Below, piece after piece: positions 44,200 through 55,479 of a stretch of 64,000 nucleotides of DNA. A model generated the notes under the pieces. That model made no database searches. It worked only from the letters and a program-made list of their open reading frames with translations, and was not told where the DNA came from. The DNA is taken from positions 392,591 to 456,590 of the forward strand of contig MEHQ01002986.1 of assembly GCA_008828725.1 (NCBI GenBank). Reading direction: 5' to 3'. Positions within the stretch are counted from its first letter, which is position 1. Each line of letters begins with the position of its first letter. Made by a program: the position numbers and the translations under genes. The DNA is from Saccharina japonica (lineage: Eukaryota; Sar; Phaeophyceae; Laminariales; Laminariaceae).

Positions 44200-44770
44200 A
44201 TAAGAGCAGTTCTTGTGTTAATGTTTTATCCAAATAGTCCCTATATTAAGGGACAGAGCGATAGGTGGCGGCAGTCGAAAGCTTCGTAGTCGTAAAGCTT
44301 TCAAGAAATGAAAATTCTGCCGCCTCGAAGAGTGTTTTGCACGAAACACGAGAGGAAAAAAAAACATGAGTTTAGGATTAAGAGTGGTATACGATTTTAT
44401 GATAAATTATGTATATCTGTGGGGCCATCGACGCCAATATGGGGCGGAGCCCCTGGCAGGTTATCTCTTATGTGGTTGTGGTGTGGAGGAAACACCGAGG
44501 TTGGTTGGTGTCTCGGGTCTTCACACGGAACGGAGTGGGCAACCTCTGGTTGACCTTGAACTTGTGTGTAATGAGGCGGTACTATCTAGTAGGGGAAGGG
44601 GACCTGGTATCCACATATGTATATTACATATATATAATGTATTCAGAACTCAGAACTCAGGAGTGCAACGTACGGTGAACTAAATTTGCATGTATGTCGG
44701 TGTATGTATATATAATATATATGATATGGATACGAGCGTAAATAAATGTATTTAGAAGCCAGAACTTAGC
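44200..44770. other. No recognised feature
   Basis: Mixed sequence with frames of up to 105 codons that show no family signal. Confidence 0.4.
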
Positions 44771-44774
44771 AGTG

Positions 44775-44982
44775 CAATTGCTAGCAGGGTAGGTCTTGTC
44801 TGTCGTATATGGCATTGCGTTGTCTGCTCTGCTTACTGCACTGCAGCGTAGCATATCTGTGTGGTAGTTTTGTGACCACAGAAAGAACTGGTACATCTCT
44901 TGGATGAAGAATCGGCACGGACACTGGGTGTGCTGGATGTCGACGGGTAGAAAGGAAGGTTTAATGTGAAGAACACACACAG
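44775..44982 (-). repeat. REP-E full-length copy
   Basis: GCTAGCAGGGTAGGTCTTGT to AAGGTTTAATGTGAAGAACA and a short CA tail, inverted relative to 1318-1535. Confidence 0.8.
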
Positions 44983-44989
44983 CAGTGCG

Positions 44990-45840
44990 AATTCGGTATG
45001 ATATACTACATTTTCACACGGTATGACTTATGTACGGACGGATGGTGTGTGTTTGGAATTTTTACCGAACTTTCTTCTTGTGATTTCCCGCAGGCGTATA
45101 CTTCTTGTATATACTTGCAACAGGGACATGTAATATATACGAACTCCAGAGAGATTCACCACACACTCCACGCTCCACACCATCCGCTGAGCTGCGTCCT
45201 CTCACAAGCTCATATTGTTTCTTCTTCTTTTCGTCGGTTCGCGTAAAAAATAAAATATCCTATCTTAACGTATCAATATCTAATTTAGGATTTCTCCGCT
45301 GCTTCTTCTTGCGAAACCCCGTCCGCAGTACGGAAAGAAACCGCACTTTACTTGTGTACACGTATCATGCATACGTATAGACTCTCCGTCTCTCTCTCTC
45401 TCTCTCGACTCAGGAGGATTCGTTTGTTTTCGTTTTGTGCGCACGTGGCCGTATGTATGTTATGGTATCGCTGGAATGATGTGGAAACGCTGGCAAATAT
45501 TAATATCAATAGTAAAAATACGTATAATATGTATGATATTAATATATACCTACCCGGCAAAAGGTATGATAATCGTATTGGTATTAATAGTACTTGGAAG
45601 GCGTATCTTAGATGGAAACCAGGGAGTTTCCAGAGCGAGTAGCCTCCCCCCCCCTGTCAGAAATAAGAAAAAGAGGTGTACCAGGTACCAGTACGTATTA
45701 TACGTACGTAGCCGGGACGAGGAGGAAGTATTAATAGATGCACAGGCAGTATTGTGAATCGAAAATGGAAATAAAATGTGGACCTCCATCGGTTTTCGGT
45801 TTTTCGCCGAACAATTCGGTCGGTTTCGGTTTTGTTGACG
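44990..45840. other. No recognised gene
   Basis: AT-rich with a TCTCTC run near 45393. Several frames of 80-106 codons show no conserved motif. Confidence 0.4.
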
Positions 45841-45844
45841 CAAA

Positions 45845-45945
45845 AAAGAAGAAAAAAAAGAAGACGAAGACGAAGACGAAGACGAAGAAGAAGACGAAGA
45901 CGAAGACGAAGACGAAGACGAAGACGAAGACGAAGACGAACGGGT
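45845..45945. repeat. (GACGAA)n / AAGAAG microsatellite
   Basis: About fifteen GACGAA units, with phase changes to GAAGAAGAC. Artificial Lys/Thr and poly-Ser frames result. Confidence 0.95.
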
Positions 45946-46128
45946 TTTCGGTGAAAAACCTAACATATACTACGTAATCAGTCGGGTTTCGGCCGTTTTT
46001 TTTTCTTCAAATAAACCGAGAATAAAAGAGTAACCGACAAAAAACGACAAAAAACCGACCGAAAAAAAACGAGTTTGGGTTATCGGTTCACAACATTGGC
46101 TACATATTATATCATTAAGGCAGTAGCC

Positions 46129-46480
46129 GGTCGCCCCGATGGTCTAGGTAGCCACAAGCCGGTCGCCCCGGTGGTCTAACTGGTAGCCACGAAGCCTGTT
46201 GGGTCGGATGTCGAGGGTTCAACTCTCCCCATGGAGGTTTTTATTATCAAATGACACCGACTGTCGAGAGCGCATATTACAGCGTGGGCAAGCAACATTC
46301 GACGAGAGTTGACGAGGGAAGAAAGTGCTGAAATCTTCTCGCGATAAAAATGCAAGGCAAGAACCGTAGTGGGGGAGGAGGGAGAGGAGCCTACTTTGTG
46401 ACCCCAGATCTGAGTTACGACTATTAATAGGGAGGGAGAAAGACGAAAGTGCGAAGATAATGAATGCGATGGAAAAATAA
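46129..46480 (+). mobile_element. tRNA-headed SINE with a doubled head
   Basis: GGTCGCCCCGATGGTCTAGG, then a second full start GGTCGCCCCGGTGGTCTAAC 33 bp later, B-box GGGTTCAACTC and the standard body to GATAATGAATGCGATGG. Confidence 0.85.
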
Positions 46481-46499
46481 AAATAAAAAGTGGTACCCT

Positions 46500-46595
46500 C
46501 GAATGCTCCTAAGAGCTTGTTTCCGGCGTTCAAATCTCACGTGGGTCGAACTTTTGAGTTTATTTGCAAAACTAAATAAAAAACGGAATCAACTG
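46500..46595 (+). mobile_element. SINE fragment, head variant 2
   Basis: GCGTTCAAATCTCACGTGGG, TTTGAGTTTATTTGCAAAAC and ACGGAATCAACTGCTG match the region next to the head of 18763-19008. Confidence 0.7.
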
Positions 46596-46693
46596 CTGGG
46601 TGCTCCTATAATAATAATAGTAGCGTGGGAGCGAGAACCGAGGGCGCCGGATGCGGCGGGTTTAGGCTTCGCTTGAAAAAAATACAGGGGCGG

Positions 46694-46850
46694 GCTGGGG
46701 GGGGGGGGGGGGGGGGGGGTGTAGCTCATGATCGTGCACGGGCCGATAGTCGTATGACGCATTAGACGGTAGCATCGCTTCTACATGCGGGACGGAGCAC
46801 GTTGAGTTTTCACCAACGCAGGCAGATGGCGGCTGGGGGGGGGGGGGGGC
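46694..46850 (-). mobile_element. LINE subfamily B 3' end, indel-rich
   Basis: A 23-G run, then TGTAGCTCATGATCGTGCAC, GTCGTATGACGCATTAGACG and GCGGGACGGAGCACGTTGAG. A second G-run at 46836 follows. Confidence 0.65.
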
Positions 46851-46859
46851 GTGGCACAT

Positions 46860-47270
46860 TAGGGAACGCGCTTGCTTCGCTCGGCATCGTGAGCGCGAGC
46901 GGCGGGTGGGGGCGTGGCAGAGGCGGGGGTGCCGGGTGCGGCGGGTTCACAGGCTTCGCTTGGAAAGAGAGGCACGAACTGAGGTGGACGTGGGCAGAGA
47001 GAGCCCGGCCTCGCTCCATCGGTGAGCGCGAGCTCCGTATCTCTACAACTCCAACCACCCGGGGACGAAAAAAACGATCCCCCGGCTCGAAACCGCCCCG
47101 TACGGTGTGGAACAGCGCGACGCTGCCTCGGGTGTCGGCGGTAGCCGACGGGGGGGGGTCGAAAAGACGGAGAGGTGGATGCTTGCGTGGTCATCGAGGC
47201 ACGAGGCAAGAGCGGGGACTGGGCTCTCCCTGGCCTCTTCTTCTTTTTCTGCTGCTGCTGCTGATGATGA
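46860..47270. other. GC-rich island, no gene assigned
   Basis: Frames are open on both strands (161 codons +, 191 codons minus), which is expected from GC content. A short segment (GCCGGGTGCGGCGGGTT, CTTCGCTTGG) repeats one at 46641-46675, bracketing the LINE tail. It could be a promoter-type island or part of an exon. I cannot decide. Confidence 0.4.
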
Positions 47271-47504
47271 TGATGCGGCGTGTCTAGTGTGTCCGAGTTA
47301 TATGGACACATACATACTGATGCTAATACGGTAGAGGAACTACTGCTGTAACTATGTTTTTTTTTTTTTTTTTTTTCAGGGTGGTCAGTTGAGGAGGTCT
47401 CTCTATACCCCACCCGATGAGAAAAATCCGACACGGCCTAATAAGTTCACCATGAAAAACTACTGCAAGACAAGAGAATATTGGAAATCCCGACAGTTTT
47501 GGCC

Positions 47505-47755
47505 TTAGGGCCCATACTATTAATGAGTATAAAATAAATTCAATTTGGAAAACGAAAATTCAAATTCGCTTTTCATTGGCCAGAACCCGCACCACCACCC
47601 AAGATTAGGATCATGTCAACACACGCACCAGCACCAAAGATTAGGATCTTGGGGTATAATCTTGGGTGGTGGCGCGGGTTCTGGCCAATGAAAAGCGGAT
47701 TTGATTTTTTTTTTTTTCAAATTGATTTTTTTTTTCTTCGTTAAAACAGGCCCTA
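47505..47755. mobile_element. Fold-back MITE with TTAGGGCC ends
   Basis: CTTAGGGCCC at left and AGGCCCTAAG at right. Inner arms CGCTTTTCATTGGCCAGAAC / GTTCTGGCCAATGAAAAGCG are exact complements. TA flanks are consistent with a TA or TTA target. Half of this element is at 8970-9072. Confidence 0.82.
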
Positions 47756-47875
47756 AGGAGCTCACCTCCCCGTCACATTCAGAAAAAACGTTTCAGTCAG
47801 AAAAAAACGTTTCAGTCAGAAAGGTGCTACGTACCTCCATCGCAGCGCGCGTCTTTGTGCACGCATGCGTCGGTT

Positions 47876-47963
47876 CCCATTCAGAACTGCAAAAAAAATG
47901 CGCCACACAAATTCCAAGTAGTTTGTCCCCAAAAACGTGGGCGGGACCAGTTCTTAAGGGGGG
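47876..47963. mobile_element. TTAA MITE
   Basis: CCCATTCAGAACTGC to CCAGTTCTTAAGGGGGG followed by TTAA. The left target is lost. Confidence 0.75.
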
Positions 47964-48148
47964 TTAAGGTTCTCTTGCGGGGGGCTCGTTTCTTACGAGA
48001 GAGCAAGTTTTTTTTTTTTTTTTTGTTGTGCCTTTTTTTCGTGGTGGGCGGACCCTGTGGACCTTCCGTTTCTTCCAACTAATAACGTACATATATACCA
48101 GGGTGGTATATAGTATATAGCACTATTAATATTACGGGCGAACAAAGC

Positions 48149-48283
48149 AAATAGCAAATAGTAGGACCACACTAATTGTTGGTAACAATAGGGAAATATC
48201 TAGGCTGTAGTCTGTACCGCCGTAGGTCCTACCTGGTATGCAATAGTTAATTTACAGCAGTTCATTTACTATGGCCCCCCGTA
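48149..48283. mobile_element. MITE-B copy, decayed
   Basis: AGTAGGACCACACTAATTGT, ACAATAGGGAAATATCTAGG and a stretched right end with TTTACTATGGCCCCCCGT. Confidence 0.55.
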
Positions 48284-48593
48284 CTACTAGGTGGAAAGGT
48301 GAAAGATGAAGAAGAAAAGAAGAAGAAGAAGAAGAAGAAGGAGAAAGGAGAAGGAGAGTTGGCGAGAAGTTCGGGTTCGTGCGGTGCGGAGTGCGGAGAA
48401 AGTACCAACGAACGTACTCTGGTCGTAAATCTCAGACCAGTATTTCTAGTATCATAATATTAATAGGTAGGTGTAGCCCGTGACATTTTGTGGCGCGGTG
48501 GTTTTGTGGTTGCGTTGGGGACGGGGAACAACACATACATACACTTCGTATCAACCCAAAACATGTACCGGTATTTCATACCATACCACTATT

Positions 48594-48693
48594 ACGGAGG
48601 ACCATAGTAAATAGGACCTGCGGTACACACTAAAACCTTTTTATTTACCTATTTTTACTAACAAAATATGGTCCTATTTACTATGGTCCTCCG
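48594..48693. mobile_element. MITE-B copy
   Basis: ACGGAGGACCATAGTAAATA to TACTATGGTCCTCCGT, essentially intact. A fragment (48703-48725) and a second copy follow. Confidence 0.88.
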
Positions 48694-48730
48694 TAATAGT
48701 ATTACGGAGGACCATTCCTCCGTAATAGTA

Positions 48731-48843
48731 TTACGGAGGACCATAGTAAATAGGACCAAACGTTTTCAGTAAAAATAGGTAAACGTATACTTCGAAGTAG
48801 GTTTTTGAGTTTACGATAGGTCCTATTTACTATGGTCCCCCGT
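48731..48843. mobile_element. MITE-B copy in tandem
   Basis: ACGGAGGACCATAGTAAATA to TACTATGGTCCCCCGT. It is separated from the previous copy by repeated TAATAGTATTACGGAGG pieces. Confidence 0.88.
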
Positions 48844-48924
48844 GATACTACTAATACGAATATTGTGCGGAACAGGTACGCATATAATACGTACGTATGT
48901 ATGTATGCTGCTGTAGTGTCGTAG

Positions 48925-48983
48925 GGTGTGCTGGATGTCGACGGGTAGAAAGGAAGGTTTAATGTGAAGAACACACACACAGT
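48925..48983 (-). repeat. REP-E partial copy
   Basis: GTGTGCTGGATGTCGACGGG to GTGAAGAACACACACACAG. Only the TG-end 60 bp remain. Confidence 0.75.
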
Positions 48984-49125
48984 CAGTGGGGAGCCGTGAT
49001 GATACTTCCACACCTTTTGGGCAGATCATCGATTCCCCCGTAAGCCGTAATACACTGGACGCGTGCTACGAGTACGATGATAGAGGTATACCTTTTTTTG
49101 GCTGAAACGTTTTCTGAATGATAGG

Positions 49126-49206
49126 GCCCTTAAGAACTGCTCCCACGAATTTGGGGACAGAGTACTTGGAATTAGTGTGTGACATTTGTTTTCAGTTCTG
49201 AATGGG
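49126..49206. mobile_element. TTAA-family MITE, flanks lost
   Basis: CCCTTAAGAACTGCTCCC to TTCAGTTCTGAATGGG, with core ACTTGGAATTAGTGTGTGAC. Confidence 0.78.
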
Positions 49207-49429
49207 TCAGCCCAAAAAATCGTCGGGATTTCATTATTTTACGTATGACTTTCGCGTTGCAATGTTTTACCCTCGGGTACATTTTACACTCAGGCCATGG
49301 CATTTTTTCATCGGGTATATACGAGCACTTTTATTTTCCTCCAAATTTCAGTTTTTGGGTGAGGTATACCTGGTATATAGAGGTCCTATACTATAATCAA
49401 GACAACAAATGGAGTATTATTGTGGATAA

Positions 49430-49572
49430 ATCTTGGCGGGAAACAGACATAGAAGGGTGTTAGACTGTACGCATAGCTTTCCTTGGTTTCCGTGGTCTTC
49501 TGCTTTTGGGAGTTTTATGAGTGATCAACGCTGAAGATCATGCTGCACATTGTCGGATGGCAAAGATAATAA
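49430..49572. repeat. Dispersed repeat shared with 25250-25400
   Basis: CGCATAGCTTTCCTTGGTTT, GTGATCAACGCTGAAGATCA and CACATTGTCGGATGGCAAAG, inverted relative to the other copy. Confidence 0.75.
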
Positions 49573-49699
49573 TAATCAAGATAATCAAGTGACCACTCTC
49601 AGAAGGCAAAAACTTATTATTACTCACACGGTGCACCTTCTTTATCGTATATAGCACGCGCCACTGAATGATCTGGATCTTTCAAGGCAGATATAGATA

Positions 49700-49965
49700 T
49701 ATTCCCGATCTTGTATGATCTGTATGATCTGTATGATCTAGCTCATCATGTTGCCGGGGGTGGGACCCGTACAATCTGCATGATGATGCCATTGATCTAC
49801 GAAGCACATCATGTTTCCTCTGGGTTAGATCTATCTGTATTATGCACAGATCCCGCACAACCTCTAGTAGAGCAACGACAGGTGAGAGGAGCTAGATGAT
49901 CTACATGATCTAGATGATATATCTGTAGATGATCTGTAGATGATCTGTAGATGATCTGTCCCAGG
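49700..49965. repeat. TGATCTGTA array with inverted halves
   Basis: TGTATGATCTGTATGATCTA near 49710-49745, and GATGATCTGTAGATGATCTG near 49890-49960. The AGCTAGATGATCTACATGAT segment inverts the left side. Confidence 0.75.
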
Positions 49966-50224
49966 TGTGACTCTTGGCCCTTGCGGTGTCTCAAATACTA
50001 TTACATGATACTCGTAGTACTTCGTATTCATTCATACTATGTATACGGCAGGAGGTTGTTGCATGCAGTGAATTGTATCCCTTGTATAGTTGTGGCGGAG
50101 AGCTTTCACGCAAAAAAAAGGGAAAAGCGGAGCAAGAGTCACAAAAAGTGAAATTAATTTCAAAGTGTGACAGCGGAAGGTCAGGTAGTATTATTAATAG
50201 TAGTTTTGGTATCGTCGTGTTAGC

Positions 50225-50350
50225 TGTACTGTGTGTGTGTTCTTCACATTAAACCTTCCTTTCTACCCGTCGACATCCAGCACACCCAGTGTCCGTGCCG
50301 ATTCTTCATCCTAAAAAGGTACCAGTTCTTCTGCGGTCACAAAAAAAGTA
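50225..50350 (+). repeat. REP-E partial copy
   Basis: ACTGTGTGTGTGTTCTTCAC to GTACCAGTTCTTCTGCGGTC, diverging after. Confidence 0.78.
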
Positions 50351-50359
50351 CTACGAGAA

Positions 50360-50930
50360 AGAGAACAGAGACGATTCGTATACATACATCATCATCACCA
50401 CCATCACCAATCACCAGGCTGAATGAAACATGCGCTGTATGAACACACTAATCCATTGTCACTTTTTGTCAGTTAGATCGCAAAAAAAAGCGAAAAGATC
50501 GTACGGCCGCCCAGTATTTTTTATATACATACCGACTTTTTTCCGGACAAAAATAAGAATAGATCCTATACCATCATGTTATTAATAGATTGAGCGCATA
50601 CATCATACAAACGGTCCTACACGATCGGCCGTGGCCACACGAGAGACACGAGGCAGAGAGAGGGAGACATCAGATTCAGAGCGAGAATATCACAATCATC
50701 GCCGCTGTCTGTTGTTGTTCGGGTTGTTTTGTTTTGCCATATTAAATAGAGCAGCATCAGCAGTCAGTGTGATCGCAACATTTCGTCGTGCATTTTTATA
50801 TTTGGTTCCTTTTTTATGTTCGTGTTTTCGTGTTTTCGTAATATACATATTTTGATTTTCTTGCGTGGTCGGACCTTGGGTCGGACGTAAACTACTCGTA
50901 TGACTATTTACTTTTATTCGTAGTTTTGAG
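50360..50930. other. No recognised feature
   Basis: Mixed AT-rich sequence. A GAGAGACACGAGGCAGAGAG purine patch occurs near 50640. Confidence 0.4.
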
Positions 50931-50937
50931 AACACAG

Positions 50938-52134
50938 CAGCAGCAGCAGCAGCAGTGCGTTTTTTACTTGCACGGGCCTGCTGGTTGCTGGCTGCTGCTG
51001 CTGCTGCTGGTTGATTGACTACTGATGATGCACGTGGCGCGTTGTGTGTCTCTCTATTTTTCGATAATTCTGTCTTTTCTTGTCATCTTTTCGCCTGCTG
51101 CTGCTGCTGCTGCTGCTTGTTTCTGCTGTGTGTGTGCCTGGCTGCTCTGTACTTCTGCCACGCGCCACGTCACACACTGCCTTATTATTTCTTCTGCCAT
51201 TTCATTTTTCGTTTATTTTCACGCGCTGATGCTTCTGCTGCTTTTCCCCTGGTGTTTGTTGTGTTTGGCTGCTTCTTCCAACAAACCACAAGCACTGCAG
51301 CAATGCTGCAATGAATGCTGCAATGCTGCCGCTCTCTGCTCTGCTGCTGCTTCTTCTTGCTGTGCTCTTTCTTCATCTTATCTGACCTGACCTGCTTCCT
51401 CCTCCTCAGTTCCTTTTGCTCGATGCTACTCGTCGTATACTACCACATAGGGATATAGTTGGCCTTATCTACGTACTTCTTTTTTTCTTGTGCTGGCTCA
51501 ATGCGCTTTTTTTTTGTTCTGTGGCTTGCAGCGCAATGTGACATCCCTCTCTATCTCTTCCTTTTCTGTTGCTACTGCTGCTACTACTGCTTGCTGCTTG
51601 CTGCTGCTGCTGCTGCTGCCTGCTTCTTCTGGTGCATCACAATTAATTAATGATGTTGTCACTCTGTCTGCTACTTCTTCTTCTACTAACTACTACTAGT
51701 AATACTACTCGTACGGTAATATTGCTTGCTTGTTTATAAGTTTCTTTGCCGTCTTTTGTCGCTCTGCTTCCTTTTTAAACCCGCTTCGCATACATACGTC
51801 GTACACGATCGATCTTCGTATATTTTCTTGACGGTGCTGTTTTTCTCTGCTGTGCGTTTGCTGATGATGATCTACAGCAGTGTCTGCTGCTTGCTGCGGC
51901 TTGTTGTGTTGTCACGTTGTTGCTTGTTGCGTCCTCGCGTTTTGTTGTTGTTGTTGCTGCTGCTGCTGCTGTGCTGTGCTGTCATCACCATCATCATCAT
52001 CATCATCCGTACGCTGTCGGCGCATACAGTAAATAAACAAATTCACATAATAATAATACCTGGCTGGCATCAAGCAGGCGGTGCGGGACTGCATGTGGTA
52101 TATTTACACCGCACTCCGTACGCGTATACTCGTG
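50938..52134. repeat. CAG/CTG-rich region
   Basis: Pure CTG or CAG runs near 50938, 50990, 51098, 51605 and 51950 lie in a T/C-rich background. Short Cys/Leu/Ala-rich frames are open only because of the repeats. I see no exon with splice sites and family signal. Confidence 0.75.
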
Positions 52135-53255
52135 CGCTCGTATGTGCCGGTATGTGCATCGCTGCCTCATTCCATGGAGGAGCGCAGGAGGAGGAGTCTT
52201 AGGGGGGCAGCCCCCCCCCCTCGACTACGAGAAGAGAAGAATGCTGCCGCTTTCATCTTGATTCATCATCATCATGCTGCCCGCACAGCAGAAACAGACA
52301 AACATACATACCTGGCTGGCATATATATGCAGAGGCCCTGTTGTGCTGCAGTAATAATACCTGGCTGGCACCATGCAGAGGCCCTGTTGTGCTGCAGTAC
52401 TACTACTGTACTACTGCTGTAGTATCTTTACACTCCCCTTAGTACACAGATATATATATATACTGGTATGCGCGTCAATGCCCCATTCCATGGAAGAGTG
52501 CACGGCGAGGAGGAGTCTCAGGGGGCGGCGCATACACGACACAAGGCGCGTCGCGTTGTTGTTATCGTTTTTACTGCTTGCTGCTGCTGCTGCTGTTATC
52601 ATCACACCACCATCGGCATCATGCTGTCCGCGCAGAAGCAACAACAGCAACAACAGTCGTACACTACTGTATACTGCTGTATGTACCTGGCATCATGCTG
52701 AGGTACTGTCTGTTGTGCTGTAGTAGCATAAAGTAGATGTATTTCCACCCCTCGTACGAGTAGTATATATATACCGGTATGCGCGTCAATGCATGCCTCA
52801 TTCCATGGAAGAAGAGTGCACGACGAACGACGAGGAGGAGTCTTGGGGGGGCAGAGCCACCCACGAGAAAAGGCGTGTCGCGTTGTTGCTGCTGCTGCTG
52901 ATACTGCTGCCATCGTCATCATCATCACCACCATCATCATCATGCTGTCCGCACAGAAGCAGCAAACGAATACGTACAACATGCACGCGGCGGTCAGTAC
53001 ATGGATGGCATCATCACACACATACATACACACATACCCATCATGCAGGTTTGTCTATATGCGACGACTGCTGCTGCTGTATCTTTACACCCCCGGCGTA
53101 GTATATACCGATACTGTGTAGTATGTAGGTATATGCATGCGCATAGCATCATCATCATCACTGCCTGCCTCATTCCATGGAAGAGCGCAGGAGGAGGAGA
53201 GTCTTGGGGGGGCAGGCCCACCCACGAGAAAAGACAGCATGTGGGTCTGTCTGTG
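52135..53255. repeat. Tandem repeat, about 310-bp unit, three and a half copies
   Basis: Units share CATTCCATGGAAGAG, GAGGAGTCTTGGGGGGGCAG, CTGCTGCTG runs, CATCATCATGCTGTCCGCAC, a CAGAAGCAGCA segment and ATCTTTACACCCC, then ATACCGGTATGCGCGTCAAT. Starts are near 52150, 52470, 52785 and 53150. Confidence 0.82.
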
Positions 53256-53259
53256 GTGG

Positions 53260-53720
53260 ACAGACAACCTCACAATTGTGTAAAACTCTGAACTGAGTTG
53301 GTAGAGTCAGCTCTACTGCTTGTATGATATGTATGAAGATCGACAATTTTGGATATTTATTATACACTCCGAGTACGTACGTACGTAGGAATATATGGGG
53401 AAACATTTTCACTTCCTCTCGTCGGCAGACAAATCAATCCCCAGTCCATCACAAATCCTACACAAACAAAAACATCCCAACGATCCAACAAATCAAATCC
53501 GTATACCGTAATTACAAAGATCCGAATCTTTAATTTGTATATGCTGGTGCCAACCATCCGCAACAGACTACGAGGAAACAATAATAAGCGACCGACCAAC
53601 CATCGAAATTGTTTTTTGACAAACCGTAACAGCAAATAAAACGATAGATTTGAATTTTTATAATTTTTCGGCCCACAAAAAAAAAAATGCATACGACGAG
53701 TACTCGTACGTATACTGTAC
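53260..53720. other. No recognised feature
   Basis: AT-rich. A minus-strand frame of 122 codons (53360-53728) shows no conserved motif. Confidence 0.4.
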
Positions 53721-53726
53721 TCAAAC

Positions 53727-54325
53727 AAATTCCGTGCACCCAGCTGGGTGGAAGTTTTTGGGACACCCAGTTTCTGTTATGTAGGTTTTACTGTTTACTC
53801 GTACGTACGTAGTGCACCAGACCCGGATCCCACCACCGACACTTGGGATGACGGTTCGACGGTTCGCGCTTCGCGCTCTCGATTCACGGTTCGCGCTTCG
53901 CGCTCACGGCCTCCGGCGGCTCCTGCGGAGGGCTGATTATAGTTCTGCACCTTGTGGGTGGGAGCAGGGTGCCAAATGGGATCAGATCCGGGTGGGATCA
54001 GGTCCGGGTGGAAGCAGGGTGCGAAGGGGAGCCGGGTGTTACCGTGCTCCCACCCGGACCTGATCCCACCCAGATCTGATCCCATTTGGCACCCTGCTCC
54101 CACCCACAAGGTGCAGAACTATAATCAGCCCTCCGCAGGAGCCGCCGGAGGCGGTGAGCGCGAAGCACGAACCGTAAATCGAGAGCGCGAAGCGCGAACC
54201 GTCCTCCCACGTATCGGTCGTGGATCAGGGTTCTTGGTGCACTACGAGTACGAGTAAACAGTAAAACCTATATAACAGAAACTGGGTGTCCCAAACAATT
54301 CCACCCAACTGGGTGCACGGAATGT
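53727..54325. mobile_element. 600-bp fold-back element, GC-rich arms
   Basis: Symmetric about 54026. Outer ends ATTCCGTGCACCCAGCTGGG and its complement, inner arms CACCTTGTGGGTGGGAGCAG and complement, with tandem GGTTCGCGCTTCGCGCTC motifs. The loop is about 20 bp. The 70-104-codon frames repeated on both strands are products of the symmetry. Confidence 0.85.
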
Positions 54326-54329
54326 TTTT

Positions 54330-55479
54330 GGTCTATTACTCGATATACATGTACAGCACTTGCTCAATCAACAAAGGGACAACATTTTGAAAAAAAAGTC
54401 CGATCAAAAATCGAAAAAGAAGAAGGAAAAAGACGGGAAAATGTGATTTTTGAGATGGTTTTGTATCATTTTTCGAATTTTTTGAACAGGAAAATATTTT
54501 TTATGCCGAGAAATGTTGGTCCTCTCCCAGCCCAACCCCCCTCTCCAGTCCTCTCACATCACTCATCAACATTTTTCGGTGAGGGACCAAAGCATCCAGC
54601 ACATACGTTAAAATCAACATAGAATTATTGCATTTTTCAACGCAAGCGCCTACATTTTTTTGGAGCGGGAGGGAAACGTCAAAGCAGCCACGACGGAGCA
54701 CGGCTGCGCGAATCGACAGGGCTCTCGGGGCAGGGTGGGGGAAGCACTGGAGCAGTTTGGGCTGTGGGCTGTGGGCTGGGCTGAGCTGGGCTGGGCTGGG
54801 CCTGTTTAGCCTGCTGCTGCCGCTGCTGCTTGGGTTCTGTCTGGATTCCATCAAACAGGTCTGAGGTTGTGTCCTTTGTGTCTGTTTTAGAGCTCTGTCT
54901 TCGTTTTTGTGTACAGGAGCACGATAAGAATTCGGTTGTTTGTTGTTGTTTGTTGTACATGTGCCTTTCCTCGTACGTCTCCCGTGCTTTGGTGCTGTGC
55001 TACTGCTGCCGAGTGCGAATGCCGACGAGCATCAGCGCGGGAGCAGGCCGAACGCCTGCTGGCGCTTCCAGAGAGGCTTGCTTGCACCGCACAGGTAGAC
55101 AGAGAGAGAGGCGGCAGACAAGCGAGCAGAGCTGTATAGGCCAGCAGAAGAGCTGTAGAGCGCCCATAAAACTATTTTTTACTTTTTTACCTTTTGTTTT
55201 TCCTACGTGTCTTTTTCGGTTCCTATATCAAAACGGTATTGTACCAGGTACAGTATGTAGCTTTGTGAGACGTTGGGGCTGCCTGCGTACCGCCTATACT
55301 GTTTTTAGTATCAAAAATATGACTCACGAAATACAGCGGTACAAATTGAATTTCCACCAGCGGTTTACTTTTTTTTTATTTCGTCAGGAGTTCATCCATT
55401 ATCCATGCCGCCCAAGAGATCAAGACCTGACCAGCACCAGCAGCACCATCCAGAACACCAGAACCGATCGACACCCTAC
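54330..55479. other. Possible exon-bearing region, unresolved
   Basis: A CTGGG repeat lies at 54765-54810. On the minus strand 54500-54780 has a long frame (RALSIRAAVLRRGCFDVSLP) and on the + strand 55008-55094 reads ASAREQAERLLALPERL up to a CAG/GTAGAC donor-like site. The two are on opposite strands, so at most one is likely real. Confidence 0.3.

Noticed and set aside
46802..47434. 161-codon (+) and 191-codon (-) frames
   Set aside because: Both strands are open because of GC content. They include LINE tail and homopolymer runs and contain no conserved motif.
53795..54257. Pair of related 104- and 101-codon frames
   Set aside because: They are the two halves of one palindrome read on opposite strands, not paralogous genes.
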